From assembly GCA_963924555.1 (NCBI GenBank), contig OZ004585.1, forward strand, positions 5,841,488 to 5,905,487: a DNA stretch of 64,000 nucleotides, given 5' to 3'. Made by a program: the position numbers and the translations under genes. How positions within the stretch are numbered: the stretch's first letter is position 1; every line of letters starts with the position of its first letter. Below the pieces are notes generated by a model. It saw nothing but the letters and a program-made list of their open reading frames with translations. It searched no databases and was not told where the DNA came from. Shown one piece after another: positions 42,819 to 54,719 of the stretch. This DNA comes from Crambe crambe. Taxonomy: Eukaryota > Porifera > Demospongiae > Poecilosclerida > Crambeidae.

Positions 42819-43852
42819 TTTTGCATTCTTTTTCTTTGTGATTATGAAAATTGGTAGACACTAAAGGCTTCCTTGATTGAACTAAATTTATTTAATGATC
42901 AGTATTTCATTCTGTTCAGGGAGGAGAGTTTGAAGGATGATCATCTACAGTGTAATGGAGTACTGAAAGGAGTGAACATTTTAAAAAGTGAACAGCATTA
43001 GCTAATTGTTACATATGTGATCACTGAAATAATTATTGAGATGGTACGTATGTCTTGCTTGAGGGAGGAGTATGGGGAGTTTATGCATTTGGTGTAGTGA
43101 TCATAATAGTGGATGCCATCAAATGGCCACATCCTGTGCAGGTGTTATATGAGGAGAACTGCTATTAATTGCCCCACCCCTTTTATGAGGTAATATCGCG
43201 AAGATTTTTTTCATACGAGGCTGCAGCACATTATAGATAGCCCAGCTAGATTTTAGGCTATCCCTACTTAACCTTTTTATTTGAAGAAATTTTTTACGCT
43301 CACTTGTTTCTATCCTTTTTCTTAGTGCTTGAAGTTGAATGAGGGAGGCTACAGTACAGTACTATACAAAGCCAGCTCTACATAAACCTCTTTTGTATGT
43401 GCATACAGTGTCTCTGGTTGAAGAATTTGTTCAGCTATTTAAGTTTTGTTGATATAAAACTTTACAGCAACAGCAATGTAAATGACATGTACACGGCATG
43501 GTGAAGTGAGCTGACTACACTACAGCAAAGTACTGGCTATAATGCTACTATAGGATGAGCATCTGTACTGTAATTCAGCAAGGAGTGACTGGAACATCAT
43601 CAGATAATAAATGAAGACCTTGGCTATAGCTAAACTTAAGCTTACGTGGCTCCGCCCATAAGCCCCGCCCCCTTCAAAATGGCGTAGCAGTGTTCCGAGT
43701 GCTATCGAATAGTGAAGTAGAGCCTTAGTCAAAACTAATAGCAAAAGATCAGCCTCTAGGTGCCGCTCTAACAGATGGCCAAAGCAGAATTTTGATGACT
43801 ATAGCCAGTAAGTCGGTACGTCGATCTGATTATTATTATTATTATTATCCTT
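42819..43852 (-). mobile_element. Y module copy 6, reversed
   Basis: Reverse complement of the long Y form, ending at the (TAA)n run against a MITE-1. It lacks the CTGCTAATCTTTCTACG stretch before the GC box. Confidence 0.75.
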
Positions 43853-44301
43853 ACAAGTGAATGCAAAAAATTTCTTCAAAATAAAAATGTGAAGTAGGGA
43901 TGCTATTATAACTGCAGCTTCATTATGAAAACCAAGTACTGCAGCATCGAAGCAGTATGGCCCAAAAATCTAGCTGGAATATGTAATATAACTGCATGCA
44001 AGAGAGTGAACTTAGTGAAGTGACCCTTACCCATCATCAAGTACGAGATACTATTCCTACTTCACTCCCTTGGCCCTTGATCATGGGAGTGAAGTAGGAA
44101 TAGTATCTTGTACTTGATGATGGGTAAGGGTCACTTCACTAAGTTCACTCTCTTGCATGCAGTTATAATACATATTCCAGCTAGATTTTTGGGCCATACT
44201 GCTTCGATGCTGCAGTACTTGGTTTTCATAATGAAGCTGCAGTTATAATAGCATCCCTACTTCACATTTTTATTTCGAAGAAATTTTTTGCATTCACTTG
44301 T
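43853..44301. mobile_element. Complete MITE-1 foldback
   Basis: 449 bases. Inserted at the junction of two reversed Y copies, one ending in (TAA)n. Confidence 0.9.
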
Positions 44302-45343
44302 TTGCATTCTTTTTCTTTGTGATTATGAAAATTGATAGACACTAAAGGCTTCCTTGATTGAACTAAATTTATTTAATGATCAGTATTTCATTCTGTTCAG
44401 GGAGGAGAGTTTGAAGGATGATCATCTGCAGTGTAATGGAGTACTGAAAGGAGTGAACATTTTAAAAAGTGAACAGCATTAGCTAATTGTTACATATGTG
44501 ATCACTGAAATAATTATTGAGATGGTACGTATGTCTTGCTTGAGGGAGGAGTATGGGGAGTTTATGCATTTGGTGTAGTGATCATAATAGTGGATGCCAT
44601 CAAATGGCCACATCCTGTGCAGGTGTTATATGAGGAGAACTGCTATTAATTGCCCCACCCCTTTTATGAGGTAATATTGCGAAGATTTTTTTTATACGAG
44701 GCTGCAGCACATTATAGATAGCCCAGCTAGATTTTAGGCTATCCCTACTTAACCTTTTTATTTGAAGAAATTTTTTACGCTCACTTGTTTCTATCCTTTT
44801 TCTTAGTGCTTGAAGTTGAATGAGGGAGGCTACAGTACAGTACTGTACAAAGCCAGCTCTACATAAACCTCTTTTGTAGGTACATACAGTGTCTCTGGTT
44901 GAAGAATTTGTTTAGCTATTTAAGTTTTGTTGATATAAAACTTTACAGCAACAGCAATGTAAATGACATGTACACGGCATGGTGAAGTGAGCTGACTACA
45001 CTACAGCCAAGTACTGGCTATAATGCTACTATAGGATGAGCAGCTGTACTGTAATTCAGCAAGGAGTGACTGGAACATCATCAGATAATGAATGAAGACC
45101 TTGGCTATAGCTAAACTTAAGCTTACGTGGCCCCGCCCATAAGCCCCGCCCCCTTCAAAATGGCGTAGAAAGATTAGCAGCTGTGTTCCGAGTGCTATCG
45201 AATAGTGAAGTAGAGCCTTAGTCAAAACTAATAGCAAAAGATCAGCCTCTAGGTACCGCTCTAACAGATGGCCAAAGCAGAATTTTGATGACTATAGCCA
45301 GTAAGCCGGTACGTCGATCTTATTATTATTATTATTATCCTGA
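44302..45343 (-). mobile_element. Y module copy 7, reversed
   Basis: Near-identical to copy 6 but with the complete GC-box region (GGCCCCGCCCATAAGCCCCG on the plus strand). It meets an X copy at 45344. Confidence 0.75.
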
Positions 45344-45810
45344 TCAGAGAGTGCGCTAGCACTCTCTAAGTAGGGATGGCGGGTCAAAGGTCATAAGACT
45401 GTATGAACTAAAAACTCTTCTTTCTCTTCTACCCTTGCTCTACAGGTTCTCAGAAGGCTACAGTGAATTATTACATCTACAAAGAAGAGAGGAGAATGTT
45501 CCAAAACCAAAAATTCATTCGCTAACATAAGAAAAAAACGATGTCTAAAATTGACTTTTGTTCTTTTTCTTTATAATAATCAGAGAGTGCGCTAGCACTC
45601 TCTAAGTAGGGATGGCGGGTCAAAGGTCATAAGACTGTATGAACTAAAAACTATTCTTTCTCTTCTACCCTTGCTCTACAGGTTCTCAGAAGGCTACAGT
45701 GAATTATTACATCTACAAAGAAGAGAGGAGAATGTTCCAAAACCAAAAATTCATTCGCTAACATAAGAAAAAAACGATGTCTAAAATTGACTTTTGTTCT
45801 TTTTCTTTAT
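45344..45810 (+). mobile_element. Two X copies in tandem
   Basis: 45344-45577 and 45580-45810, of the GCGCTAGC hairpin subtype, almost identical to each other. Confidence 0.8.
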
Positions 45811-46271
45811 AATAATAATAATAATAAGGATAATAAATATAAGATCGACGTACCGGCTTACTGGCTATAGTCATCAAAATTCTGCTTTGGCCATCTGTTA
45901 GAGCGGCACCTAGAGGCTGATCTTTTGCTATTAGTTTTGACTAAGGCTCTACTTCACTATTCGAGCACTCGGAACACTAGCCAATCTTTCGACGCCATTT
46001 TGAAGCGCACGTCGGTAGGGGGCGGGGCTTATGGGCGGAGCCACGTAAGCTTTTCAGTTTAATCGTTTAGGTAGCTAATTTTATTCTTATATATCTGATG
46101 ATGTTCCAGTCACTCCTTGCTGAATTACAGTACAGATGCTCATCTTATAGTAGTATTATAGCCAGTACTTGGCTGTAGTGTCTCAGTTGAAGTGACGGTC
46201 ACTACTGCCATTCAATTCTTTACATACACAAACTTACATTCAACTTCAAGCAATAAGAAAAAAGGATGGAA
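45811..46271 (+). mobile_element. Y module copy 8, short subtype
   Basis: Short Y with GCGCACGTCGGTAGGGGGCG before the GC box, ending at a complete MITE-2. The pair Y plus MITE-2 is repeated at 46522-47240. Confidence 0.75.
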
Positions 46272-46521
46272 ACAAGTGAGCGTAAAAAATTTCTTCTAAA
46301 TAAAAAGGTTAAGTAGGGATAGCTTAAAATCTAGCTGGGCTATAATAATGTACTGCAGCCTCGTATGAAAATAATCCCTACATTTACACCTGCCAGGTAG
46401 TGGATGTAAATGTAGGGATTATTTTCATACGAGGCTGCAGTACATTATTATAGCCCAGCTAGATTTTAAGCTATCCCTACTTAACCTTTTTATTTAGAAG
46501 AAATTTTTTACGCTCACTTGT
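46272..46521. mobile_element. Complete MITE-2 foldback
   Basis: 250 bases; arms nearly perfect, loop ACACCTGCCAGGTAGTGG. Confidence 0.9.
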
Positions 46522-46978
46522 AATAATAATAATAATAAGGATAATAAATATAAGATCGACGTACCGGCTTACTGGCTATAGTCATCAAAATTCTGCTTTG
46601 GCCATCTGTTAGAGCGGCACCTAGAGGCTGATCTTTTGCTATTAGTTTTGACTAAGGCTCTACTTCACTATTCGAGCACTCGGAACACTAGCCAATCTTT
46701 CGACGCCATTTTGAAGCGCACGTCGGTAGGGGGCGGGGCTTATGGGCGGAGCCACGTAAGCTTCTCAGTTTAATCGTTTAGGTAGCTAATTTTATTCTTA
46801 TCTGATGATGTTCCAGTCACTCCTTGCTGAATTACAGTACAGATGCTCATCTTATAGTAGTAATATAGCCAGTACTTGGCTGTAGTGTCTCAGTTGAAGT
46901 GACGGTCACTACTGCCATTCAATTCTTTACATACACAAACTTACATTCAACTTCAAGCAATAAGAAAAAAGGATGGAA
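46522..46978 (+). mobile_element. Y module copy 9, short subtype
   Basis: Tandem duplicate of copy 8, differing by a few bases and a small deletion of ATAT before CTGATGATG. Confidence 0.75.
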
Positions 46979-47240
46979 ACAAGTGAGCGTAAAAAATTTC
47001 TTCTAAATAAAAAGGTTAAGTAGGGATAGCCTAAAATCTAGCTGGGCTATAATAATGTACTGCAGCCTCATATGAAAACAATCCCTACTTTTACAACTGC
47101 CATAGCTAGCTATAGGTAGTGGATGTAGATGTAGGGATTGTTTTCATATGAGGCTGCAGTACATTATTATAGCCCAGCTAGATTTTAGGCTATCCCTACT
47201 TAACCTTTTTATTTAGAAGAAATTTTTTACGCTCACTTGT
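46979..47240. mobile_element. Complete MITE-2 foldback
   Basis: 262 bases with a loop like that of 16587-16847 (TAGCTAGCTATAGGTAGTGG) rather than that of its tandem neighbour, so the duplication was followed by exchange or separate insertion. Confidence 0.9.
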
Positions 47241-47247
47241 TATTATT

Positions 47248-47696
47248 ACAAGTGAATGCAAAAAATTTCTTCGAAATAAAAATGTGAAGTAGGGATGCTA
47301 TTATAACTGCAGCTTCATTATGAAAACCAAGTACTGCAGCATCGAAGCAGTATGGCCCAAAAATCGAGCTGGAATATGTATCATAACTGCATGCAAGAGA
47401 GTGAACTTAGTGAAGTGACCCTTACCCATCATCAAGTACGAGATACTATTCCTACTTCACTCCCTTGGCCCTTGATCATGGGAGTGAAGTAGGAATAGTA
47501 TCTTGTACTTGATGATGGGTAAGGGTCACTTCACTAAGTTCACTCTCTTGCATGCAGTTATGATACATATTCCAGCTCGATTTTTGGGCCATACTGCTTC
47601 GATGCTGCAGTACTTGGTTTTCATAATGAAGCTGCAGTTATAATAGCATCCCTACTTCACATTTTTATTTCGAAGAAATTTTTTGCATTCACTTGT
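47248..47696. mobile_element. Complete MITE-1 foldback
   Basis: 449 bases. TATTATT separates it from the preceding MITE-2. Both arms share the same variant (TCGAGCTGG and its inverse CCAGCTCGA), showing arm-to-arm copying or an inherited variant. Confidence 0.9.
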
Positions 47697-48023
47697 TTGC
47701 ATTCTTTTTCTTTGTGATTATGAAAATTGATAGACACTAAAGGCTTCCTTGATTGAACTAAATTTATTTAATGATCAGTATTTCATTCTGTTCAGGGAGG
47801 AGAGTTTGAAGGATGATCATCTGCAGTGTAATGGAGTACTGAAAGGAGTGAACATTTTAAAAAGTGAACAGCATTAGCTAATTGTTACATATGTGATCAC
47901 TGAAATAATTATTGAGATGGTACGTATGTCTTGCTTGAGGGAGGAGTATGGGGAGTTTATGCATTCGGTGTAGTGATCATAATAGTGGATGCCATCAAAT
48001 GGCCACATCCTGTGCAGGTGTTA
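47697..48023 (-). mobile_element. Y tail fragment, reversed
   Basis: Tail third of Y in reverse, cut at CCTGTGCAGGTGTTA where an X copy begins. Confidence 0.75.
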
Positions 48024-49305
48024 TCAGAGAGTGCGGTAGCACTCTCTAAGTAGGGATGGCAGGTCAAAGTCCATAGGACAGTATAAACTAAAAACTCTTC
48101 TTTCTCTTCTACCCTTACTCTACAGGTTCTCAGAAGGCTACAGTGAATTATTATATCTACAAAGAAGAGAGGAGAATGTTCAAAAGCCAAAAATTCATTC
48201 GCCAACATAAGAAAAAAACGAGTTCTAAAATTGACTTTTCGTTCTTTTTCTTTATAATAATAATAATAATAAGGATAATAATAATAATAATAAGATCGAC
48301 GTACCGACTTACTGGCTATAGTCATCAAAATTCTGCTTTGGCCATCTGTTAGAGCGGCACCTAGAGGCTGATCTTTTGCTATTAGTTTTGACTAAGGCTC
48401 TACTTCACTATTCGATAGCACTCGGAACACAGCTGCTAATCTTTCTACGCCATTTTGAAGGGGGCGGGGGTTATGGGCGGAGCCACGTAAGCTTAAGTTT
48501 AGCTATAGCCAAGGTCTTCATTCATTATCTGATGATGTTTCAGTCACTCCTTGCTGAATTACAGTACAGATGCTCATCCTATAGTAGCATTATAGCCAGT
48601 ACTTGGCTGTAGTGTGGTCAGCTCACTTCACCATGCCGTGTACATGTCATTTACATAGCTAGCTGTTGCTGTAAAGTTTTATATCAACAAAACTTAAATA
48701 GCTAAACAAATTCTTCAACCAGAGACACTGTATGTACCTACAAAAGAGGTTTATGTAGAGCTGGCTTTGTATAGTACTGTACTGTAGCCTCCCTCATTCA
48801 ACTTCAAGCACTAAGAAAAAGGATAGAAACAAGTGAGCGTAAAAAATAAAAAGGTTAAGTAGGGATAGCCTAAAATCTAGCTGGGCTATCTATAATGTGC
48901 TGCAGCCTCGTATGAAAAAAATCTTCGCGATATTACCTCATAAAAGGGGTGGGGCAATTAATAGCAGTTCTCCTCATATAACACCTGCACAGGATGTGGC
49001 CATTTGATGGCATCCACTATTATGATCACTACACCAAATGCATAAACTCCCCATACTCCTCCCTCAAGCAAGACATACGTACCATCTCAATAATTATTTC
49101 AGTGATCACATATGTAACAATTAGCTAATGCTGTTCACTTTTTAAAATGTTCACTCCTTTCAGTACTCCATTACACTGCAGATGATCATCCTTCAAACTC
49201 TCCTCCCTGAACAGAATGAAATACTGATCATTAAATAAATTTAGTTCAATCAAGGAAGCCTTTAGTGTCTATCAATTTTCATAATCACTAAGAAAAAGAA
49301 TGCAA
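48024..49305 (+). mobile_element. X copy followed by Y module copy 11
   Basis: X 48024-48255, (TAA)n to 48293, then a long-form Y with half MITE-2. This is the same order as 17092-18389. Confidence 0.75.
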
Positions 49306-49754
49306 ACAAGTGAATGCAAAAAATTTCTTCGAAATAAAAATGTGAAGTAGGGATGCTATTATAACTGCAGCTTCATTATGAAAACCAAGTACTGCAGCAT
49401 CGAAGCAGTATGGCCCAAAAATCTAGCTGGAATATGTATTATAACTGCATGCAAGAGAGTGAACTTAGTGAAGTGACCCTTACTCATCATCAAGTACGAG
49501 ATACTATTCCTACTTCACTCCCTTGGCCCTTGATCATGGGAGTGAAGTAGGAATAGTATCTTGTACTTGATGATGGGTAAGGGTCACTTCACTAAGTTCA
49601 CTCTCTTGCATGCAGTTATAATACATATTCCAGCTAGATTTTTGGGCCATACTGCTTCGATGCTGCAGTACTTGGTTTTCATAATGAAGCTGCAGTTATA
49701 ATAGCATCCCTACTTCACATTTTTATTTCGAAGAAATTTTTTGCATTCACTTGT
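49306..49754. mobile_element. Complete MITE-1 foldback
   Basis: 449 bases; termini and loop as in the family. Confidence 0.9.
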
Positions 49755-50460
49755 ATGAGGAGAACTGCTATTAATTGCCCCACCCCTTTTATGAGGTAAT
49801 ATCGCGAAGATTTTTTTCATACGAGGCTGCAGCACATTTTAGATAGCCCAGCTAGATTTTAGGCTATCCCTACTTAACCTTTTTATTTGAAGAAATTTTT
49901 TACGCTCACTTGTTTCTATCCTTTTTCTTAGTGCTTGAAGTTGAATGAGGGAGGCTACAGTACAGTACTATACGAAGCCAGCTCTACATAAACCTCTTTT
50001 GTAGGTACATACAGTGTCTCTGGTTGAAGAATTTGTTTAGCTATTTAAGTTTTGTTGATATAAAACTTTACAGCAACAGCAATGTAAATGACATGTACAC
50101 GGCATGGTGAAGTGAGCTGACTACACTACAGCCAAGTTCTGGCTATAATGCTACTATAGGATGAGCATCTGTACTGTAATTCAGCAAGGAGTGACTGGAA
50201 CATCATCAGATAATGAATGAAGACCTTGGCTATAGCTAAACTTAAGCTTACGTGGCTCCGCCCATTAGCCCCGCCCCCTTCAAAATGGCGTAGAAAGATT
50301 AGCAGCTGTGTTCCGAGTGCTATCGAATAGTGAAGTAGAGCCTTAGTCAAAACTAATAGCAAAAGATCAGCCTCTAGGTGCCGCTCTAACAGATGGCCAA
50401 AGCAGAATTTTGATGACTATAGCCAGTAAGTCGGTACGTCGATCTTATTATTATTATTAT
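49755..50460 (-). mobile_element. Y module copy 12, reversed, truncated
   Basis: Begins inside Y at ATGAGGAGAACTGCTATT directly after a MITE-1 and runs to the (TAA)n end. Confidence 0.75.
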
Positions 50461-50921
50461 AAAGAAAAAGAACGAAAAGTCAATTTTAGAACTCGTTTTT
50501 TTCTTATGTTGGCGAATGAATTTTTGGCTTTTGAACATTCTCCTCTCTTCTTTGTAGATATAATAATTCACTGTAGCCTTCTGAGAACCTGTAGAGTAAG
50601 GGTAGAAGAGAAAGAAGAGTTTTTAGTTTATACTGTCCTATGGACTTTGACCTGCCATCCCTACTTAGAGAGTGCTACCGCACTCTCTGATAAAGAAAAA
50701 GAACGAAAGGTCAATTTTAGAACTCGTTTTTTTCTTATGTTAGCGAATGAATTTTTGGCTTTTGAACATTCTCCTCTCTTCTTTGTAGATATAATAATTC
50801 ACTGTAGCCTTCTGAGAACCTGTAGAGTAAGGGTAGAAGAGAAAGAAGAGTTTTTAGTTTATACTGTCCTATGGACTTTGACCTACCATCCCTACTTAGA
50901 GAGTGCTACCGCACTCTCTGA
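50461..50921 (-). mobile_element. Two X copies in tandem, reversed
   Basis: 50461-50691 and 50692-50921, joined by CTCTCTGATAAAGAAAAAG. The 171-codon plus-strand frame simply runs through both copies. Confidence 0.8.
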
Positions 50922-50936
50922 TTAATATTATTATTA

Positions 50937-51045
50937 GACAACCATATCTCTTGAACCACTCAAGCTACAGCTATGATTTCTGGATAATTCCACTCCAATT
51001 CTACCAACTACTATCTTTTCTACTCGTTGATCCTCGAAAGATCGT
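50937..51045 (-). repeat. Segment repeated in inverse at 39904-40012
   Basis: Reverse-complement partner of the 39.9 kb segment, next to the end of two X copies. It is followed by a piece of MITE-3 loop and arm (51048-51105). Confidence 0.7.
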
Positions 51046-51216
51046 CAGGTAGCTTCAGATTATAGTGTAGTAATGTACGTATATGTAGAGATTGTTGGCT
51101 GGATATACCTTTGATTGCTCTCAGGGTGAGATAATTTTCAAAATTCTCTTCTTGCTGCAAAATAGCTTCTGTCTTATAAACCTGCTCTAGGAACTTGCAC
51201 TGCTGAATCACTAGTC

Positions 51217-51795
51217 AGGGCTGGATCCAGGATTTTTAGATAAGTGGGGTTGCAGGACTAAGAGTACAAACACTGGATCATGAGGAAGGACCATAGTTAT
51301 TTGGAGAACCCATGTGGGCTTCACTGGTACTCAAACTCAAAGTGACACATACAAGGTCACACCTCAAATTACGGCACTGTTATGTATCTAATGTGTGACC
51401 TTGAAAATGTAAGCCAAACATATCTTCGAAGTGATGTGCATGGTCACAAGTGTGATCGTAAAAGGAAATCACTGTTAGTATGCACCAAGTTATCCAATGT
51501 GTGACCTTGAAAGTGAAAGCCAAAATGGATGTGTCATAAGACTGTTTCTTTCTTTGACCGTAGCCTTAGATGATATAGTAAACGCATTACGTAGTTCCTA
51601 GTTTAGTTAGCCCACACATGTAACATGTTCTCTCTTCTAATTACACTACTATTTTAGAGGAGAAACACAAGTTGTCAAAGAAAAATAGAATAGCTAAGCA
51701 AGTAGCTAGGTATGGTCAAATTGCATTTTTATTTTATAATAGTAAAAGGGGGGGGGATTGCAACCCCCACAGCCCCACCCCTGGATGTGGCTCAG
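51217..51795. mobile_element. Possible TIR element GGCTGGATCCAGG
   Basis: AGGGCTGGATCCAGGATTTT at the left and CCCCACCCCTGGATGTGGCT at the right are partial inverses, with AGTGGGGTT and AACCCCCAC inside. This style of terminus is common in marine invertebrate MITEs. Limits and class are uncertain. Confidence 0.4.
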
Positions 51796-51799
51796 AATC

Positions 51800-52660
51800 T
51801 TTCCCCCTAAGACAGTTGAATACCTCCACACTTTTGGGGGGCGGAAGAGACGCCAGAGAAAACTGATCTTGTGGGATGAGATTGGAGTGATGTTTTGAAT
51901 TTTCTTGCCGAATTCACCTTGGAACTGACAGTCTAATCGCCACCGTGAAATATACGGAAATTTAATTACGCGATGACGTCACGCCGGAAGTTATAATATT
52001 GATTCCGGAAGTATCACTAATTCATCGTCTTTCTTCAGTGCCATTCTTGTTTTTCTGTATTTGAAGAAAGAGAAAATTACTTCAAGCTTCAGTCAAAAGG
52101 TAGGGAAGTAGGTTACCATTGTGTTTGTACTGCCTACATAATTCCTCAGAAAATATTATGCGTTGAAGTACATAGTGTAGCTTAACCATTATGTTCATGT
52201 TTACAATAAGGACTATCTTTTTTCAAGAAAGAAGCTTGGACACAAAAGGTCTTAATGTCATTTCACACCCTATTGCATGTAGAAGTTACATACACAATTG
52301 CAGCATGTAGCATGCTCTATTCAGCAAATGGCCCACCATCCAATATGTGACCGGCTCTGGGAAAACCCTCCATCCGGTGAAAATAAAAAAAAATTTGTTA
52401 TGGTAAAATTTATTATCTATGGCCCTTTGGCTCTTTATTGCGCAAATTTCAAAGCTATAGCTTTTATGACGCCTGAGGAACAGCTCTTAGAAAGATCGAG
52501 GTAGCGTCCATTAACGTTATTGTTTTTTCGAGAAAAGCTGACTAAGCAACGTGAACATTATTTTCTTTTCGATCACCATTTTGTTTATTTTGTCACTTCA
52601 GAAATAATTGGTTCAAGCTTCTCTCTGATAAACTGCCCAGGAATCTCATTTTTAATAAGT
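51800..52660. other. Intergenic, nothing firmly recognised
   Basis: Contains ACGCGATGACGTCACGCCGG near 51970, which loosely resembles transposon-end sequence. No exon or RNA gene is supported. Confidence 0.4.
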
Positions 52661-53075
52661 AACTGTAGAGAGATGATGGATAGTTGACCGGTGGCCATTA
52701 TGTATTTCACAGTGTATAAAAGTTGGTATGTAGATCAAGCTCCTTCATCTCCATACAGACACTACAGCTTCACTTTAGCTATATGTCTTTAAGGCTTCTT
52801 CTGATAAGGATTCAGTATAATGTACTCATCCTCCTTGGCCTCTAGCTCTGTGTGTAGCTAGCTAGAGAACATACATTTTTAAGCTTAACTCAGAGCTAGA
52901 TTTGCTTACCAGTGAAGGGGTCTTGGTTCTGGCTTCACTAACTCGTTCTCAGACAAACAAATAAAATGAAAGGCCTGGGAACATTATCTCCTATTGTCAT
53001 GGGCATGCGCACAACTTGGTTCAAAGGTCAATATGGAGAGTCTGAAAATTTTTCTAAGTCAAAACCTCGTCCAAA
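52661..53075 (+). repeat. Duplicated segment shared with the palindrome spacer
   Basis: Partner of 4985-5415 in opposite orientation. In this copy the GTAGGT donor after GGTTCAAAG reads GTCAAT, so the possible splice site is not conserved. Confidence 0.7.
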
Positions 53076-53201
53076 AAAAAAATTCGCCAGAGCCGGTCAC
53101 ATATAGCTAACTTATGAAACAACATCAATAATATCGGTGTATAGAAGGCTATTATTAGTCACTTTCTTGCTCTGAGTCACAAAAAAACATGGCTTAGAAT
53201 T

Positions 53202-54714
53202 TCATTGATCATCTTCAATGTCTTCTTCATCACTTGTTTCAGCCATTTCCTTTTTATTGTCATTCATTTCTTCCTGGTGATATGTGTTAGCACACCCAGT
53301 GCATTGGCAACCAGGGCCACATTTGCTATGATTTTTTTCTGTATTTGCATCTCAGTGTTGTGCAACTTGTTTTCACTTGCAGCCTTTCAAGACATATACT
53401 CAAGTCTTCTATTGGCCTATTGGCCTTGGCAATGTTGCCATCGGTGTCCCACACCACATCAAGTTTTCCCTTTTCCATCCATACTCAACAAGTGCTGCAT
53501 CATAATAATTGGCTATATAGAATGGCAGGTGTTAGCTAGCAATCTTTATAAATGTAGCTAGCTATAATGAAGCTGCATGCAATCAACCAAATATAATATA
53601 GGTTTGCCCCAAGCTGCATAGCTATGTACATACTACATACCTGGTAACTCAATCAGTTGCCAAGTGACACAACTCCAAAACCCATAGACATTTATGCCAG
53701 TGGAGCCTCAGTGCATCAGTTGTAGGAACATTATGATTCTCTAGATCTGCCTTCATCCATACTCTTCTTTGAATAATGTCTAGCCATTCCTTACGTTCAA
53801 CAACTTGAACTGAAAGATGATTGCGAGTATCATTGCATGCCACAGCTCCTAAATTATTCAATATCTTCACCAGCTCAAGACTACCTCCATGACAAAGGAT
53901 CATAGGTGTAGGAAGGGGGGGGGGGGGGGGGGGGGGGGGGAGGGGCAAGTGTAATACTGTGAGACTGTAACAAGTATGCACCTTGCAAAACTAGGTACAT
54001 ATTTACCATGCTCACTGTTGTCATAATGCCTTAAAAAGAAACAAAATAGATTGTGGGGGCAATGCCCCCCTTGACCCCCCCCCCCCTTTCCTACACCTAT
54101 CACAGTTATCATGCCACATCTAGATGTGATGGAATTTTCATGAGAGGAAAGCTCACTCACCACACTCTCCATGCTTGTATACATACTTGACATGCTGCTT
54201 GTGGGTTTTGCCTGCTCAAACACAACCTTGGAGTGCTTGAGTTGTACGACTACATTGCTGAAAAGCTTGTAACAGTGACTACAGATGGTACTTGATGCAG
54301 TGAGTGCTGATGTTTCAATACATATGGTGGTAAGATACGAGTTAACCAGGTCTGGTTCAGGGCAATGTCTGGTGTGCATTTTGGTTTGCTGTTGCAGGAT
54401 GAGCATGCATGGCTGCGGGGCATATAGTGCATTTTGCATGTAGTTGTAATGACCCTTGCACAGTGGAGTGTCCTGCTCAGAACCAGAGATAATATGCTTC
54501 CCAAGTATATGGATTGAAGGGATGTTGGTGAAGCCATCTGTGTTCGTCTGTATGTATCCTCATTATACCCAGCCACCCCACAGTATCCCTTCTTGCTAGT
54601 AAGTTTGTCTCTCCATCTGGGGTTGAAATTATTGGTGCCTACATTTCTGGTGGCTTGTCTATAACATGCATGGCATATGCAGGACATGTTATCAAGTTGT
54701 TGCTCCTCTTCCAT
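53202..54714 (-). pseudogene. Second Academ-like coding region, degraded
   Basis: The minus strand keeps the same order of landmarks as the 21.4-24.1 kb transposon. They are CICHACYRQATRNV followed by NPRW (about 54680-54610), SSTICSHCYKLFSN, LCHGGSLELVKILNNLG (about 53890), KEWLDIIQRRVW (about 53770), VVWDTDGNI (about 53450), CTTLRCKYRKK and KCGPGCQCTGCANT (about 53400-53270), then an acidic end EEDIEDDQ with a stop at 53202-53204. Cys-rich CXC-like ends and the XPG-like core are shared with the other copy, although GCDY..GIGK was not found here. Frame breaks and an inserted 193-base element make it non-functional as one frame; some gaps could be introns. No terminal repeats were identified. 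A host-domesticated gene is the alternative. Confidence 0.55.
53905..54097. mobile_element. MITE GGTGTAGGAAGG with TA flanks
   Basis: GGTGTAGGAAGGGGGGG and the inverse CCCCCCCTTTCCTACACC bound 193 bases, flanked by TA. A long G run (about 53915-53944) and C runs lie just inside the ends. It splits the Academ-like frame. Confidence 0.75.
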
Positions 54715-54719
54715 ACAGG

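Noticed and set aside
50410-50925. A 171-codon open frame on the plus strand
   Set aside because: It runs through two tandem reversed X copies, repeating the same peptide twice; the same applies to the 115- and 123-codon frames at 14125 and 47957.
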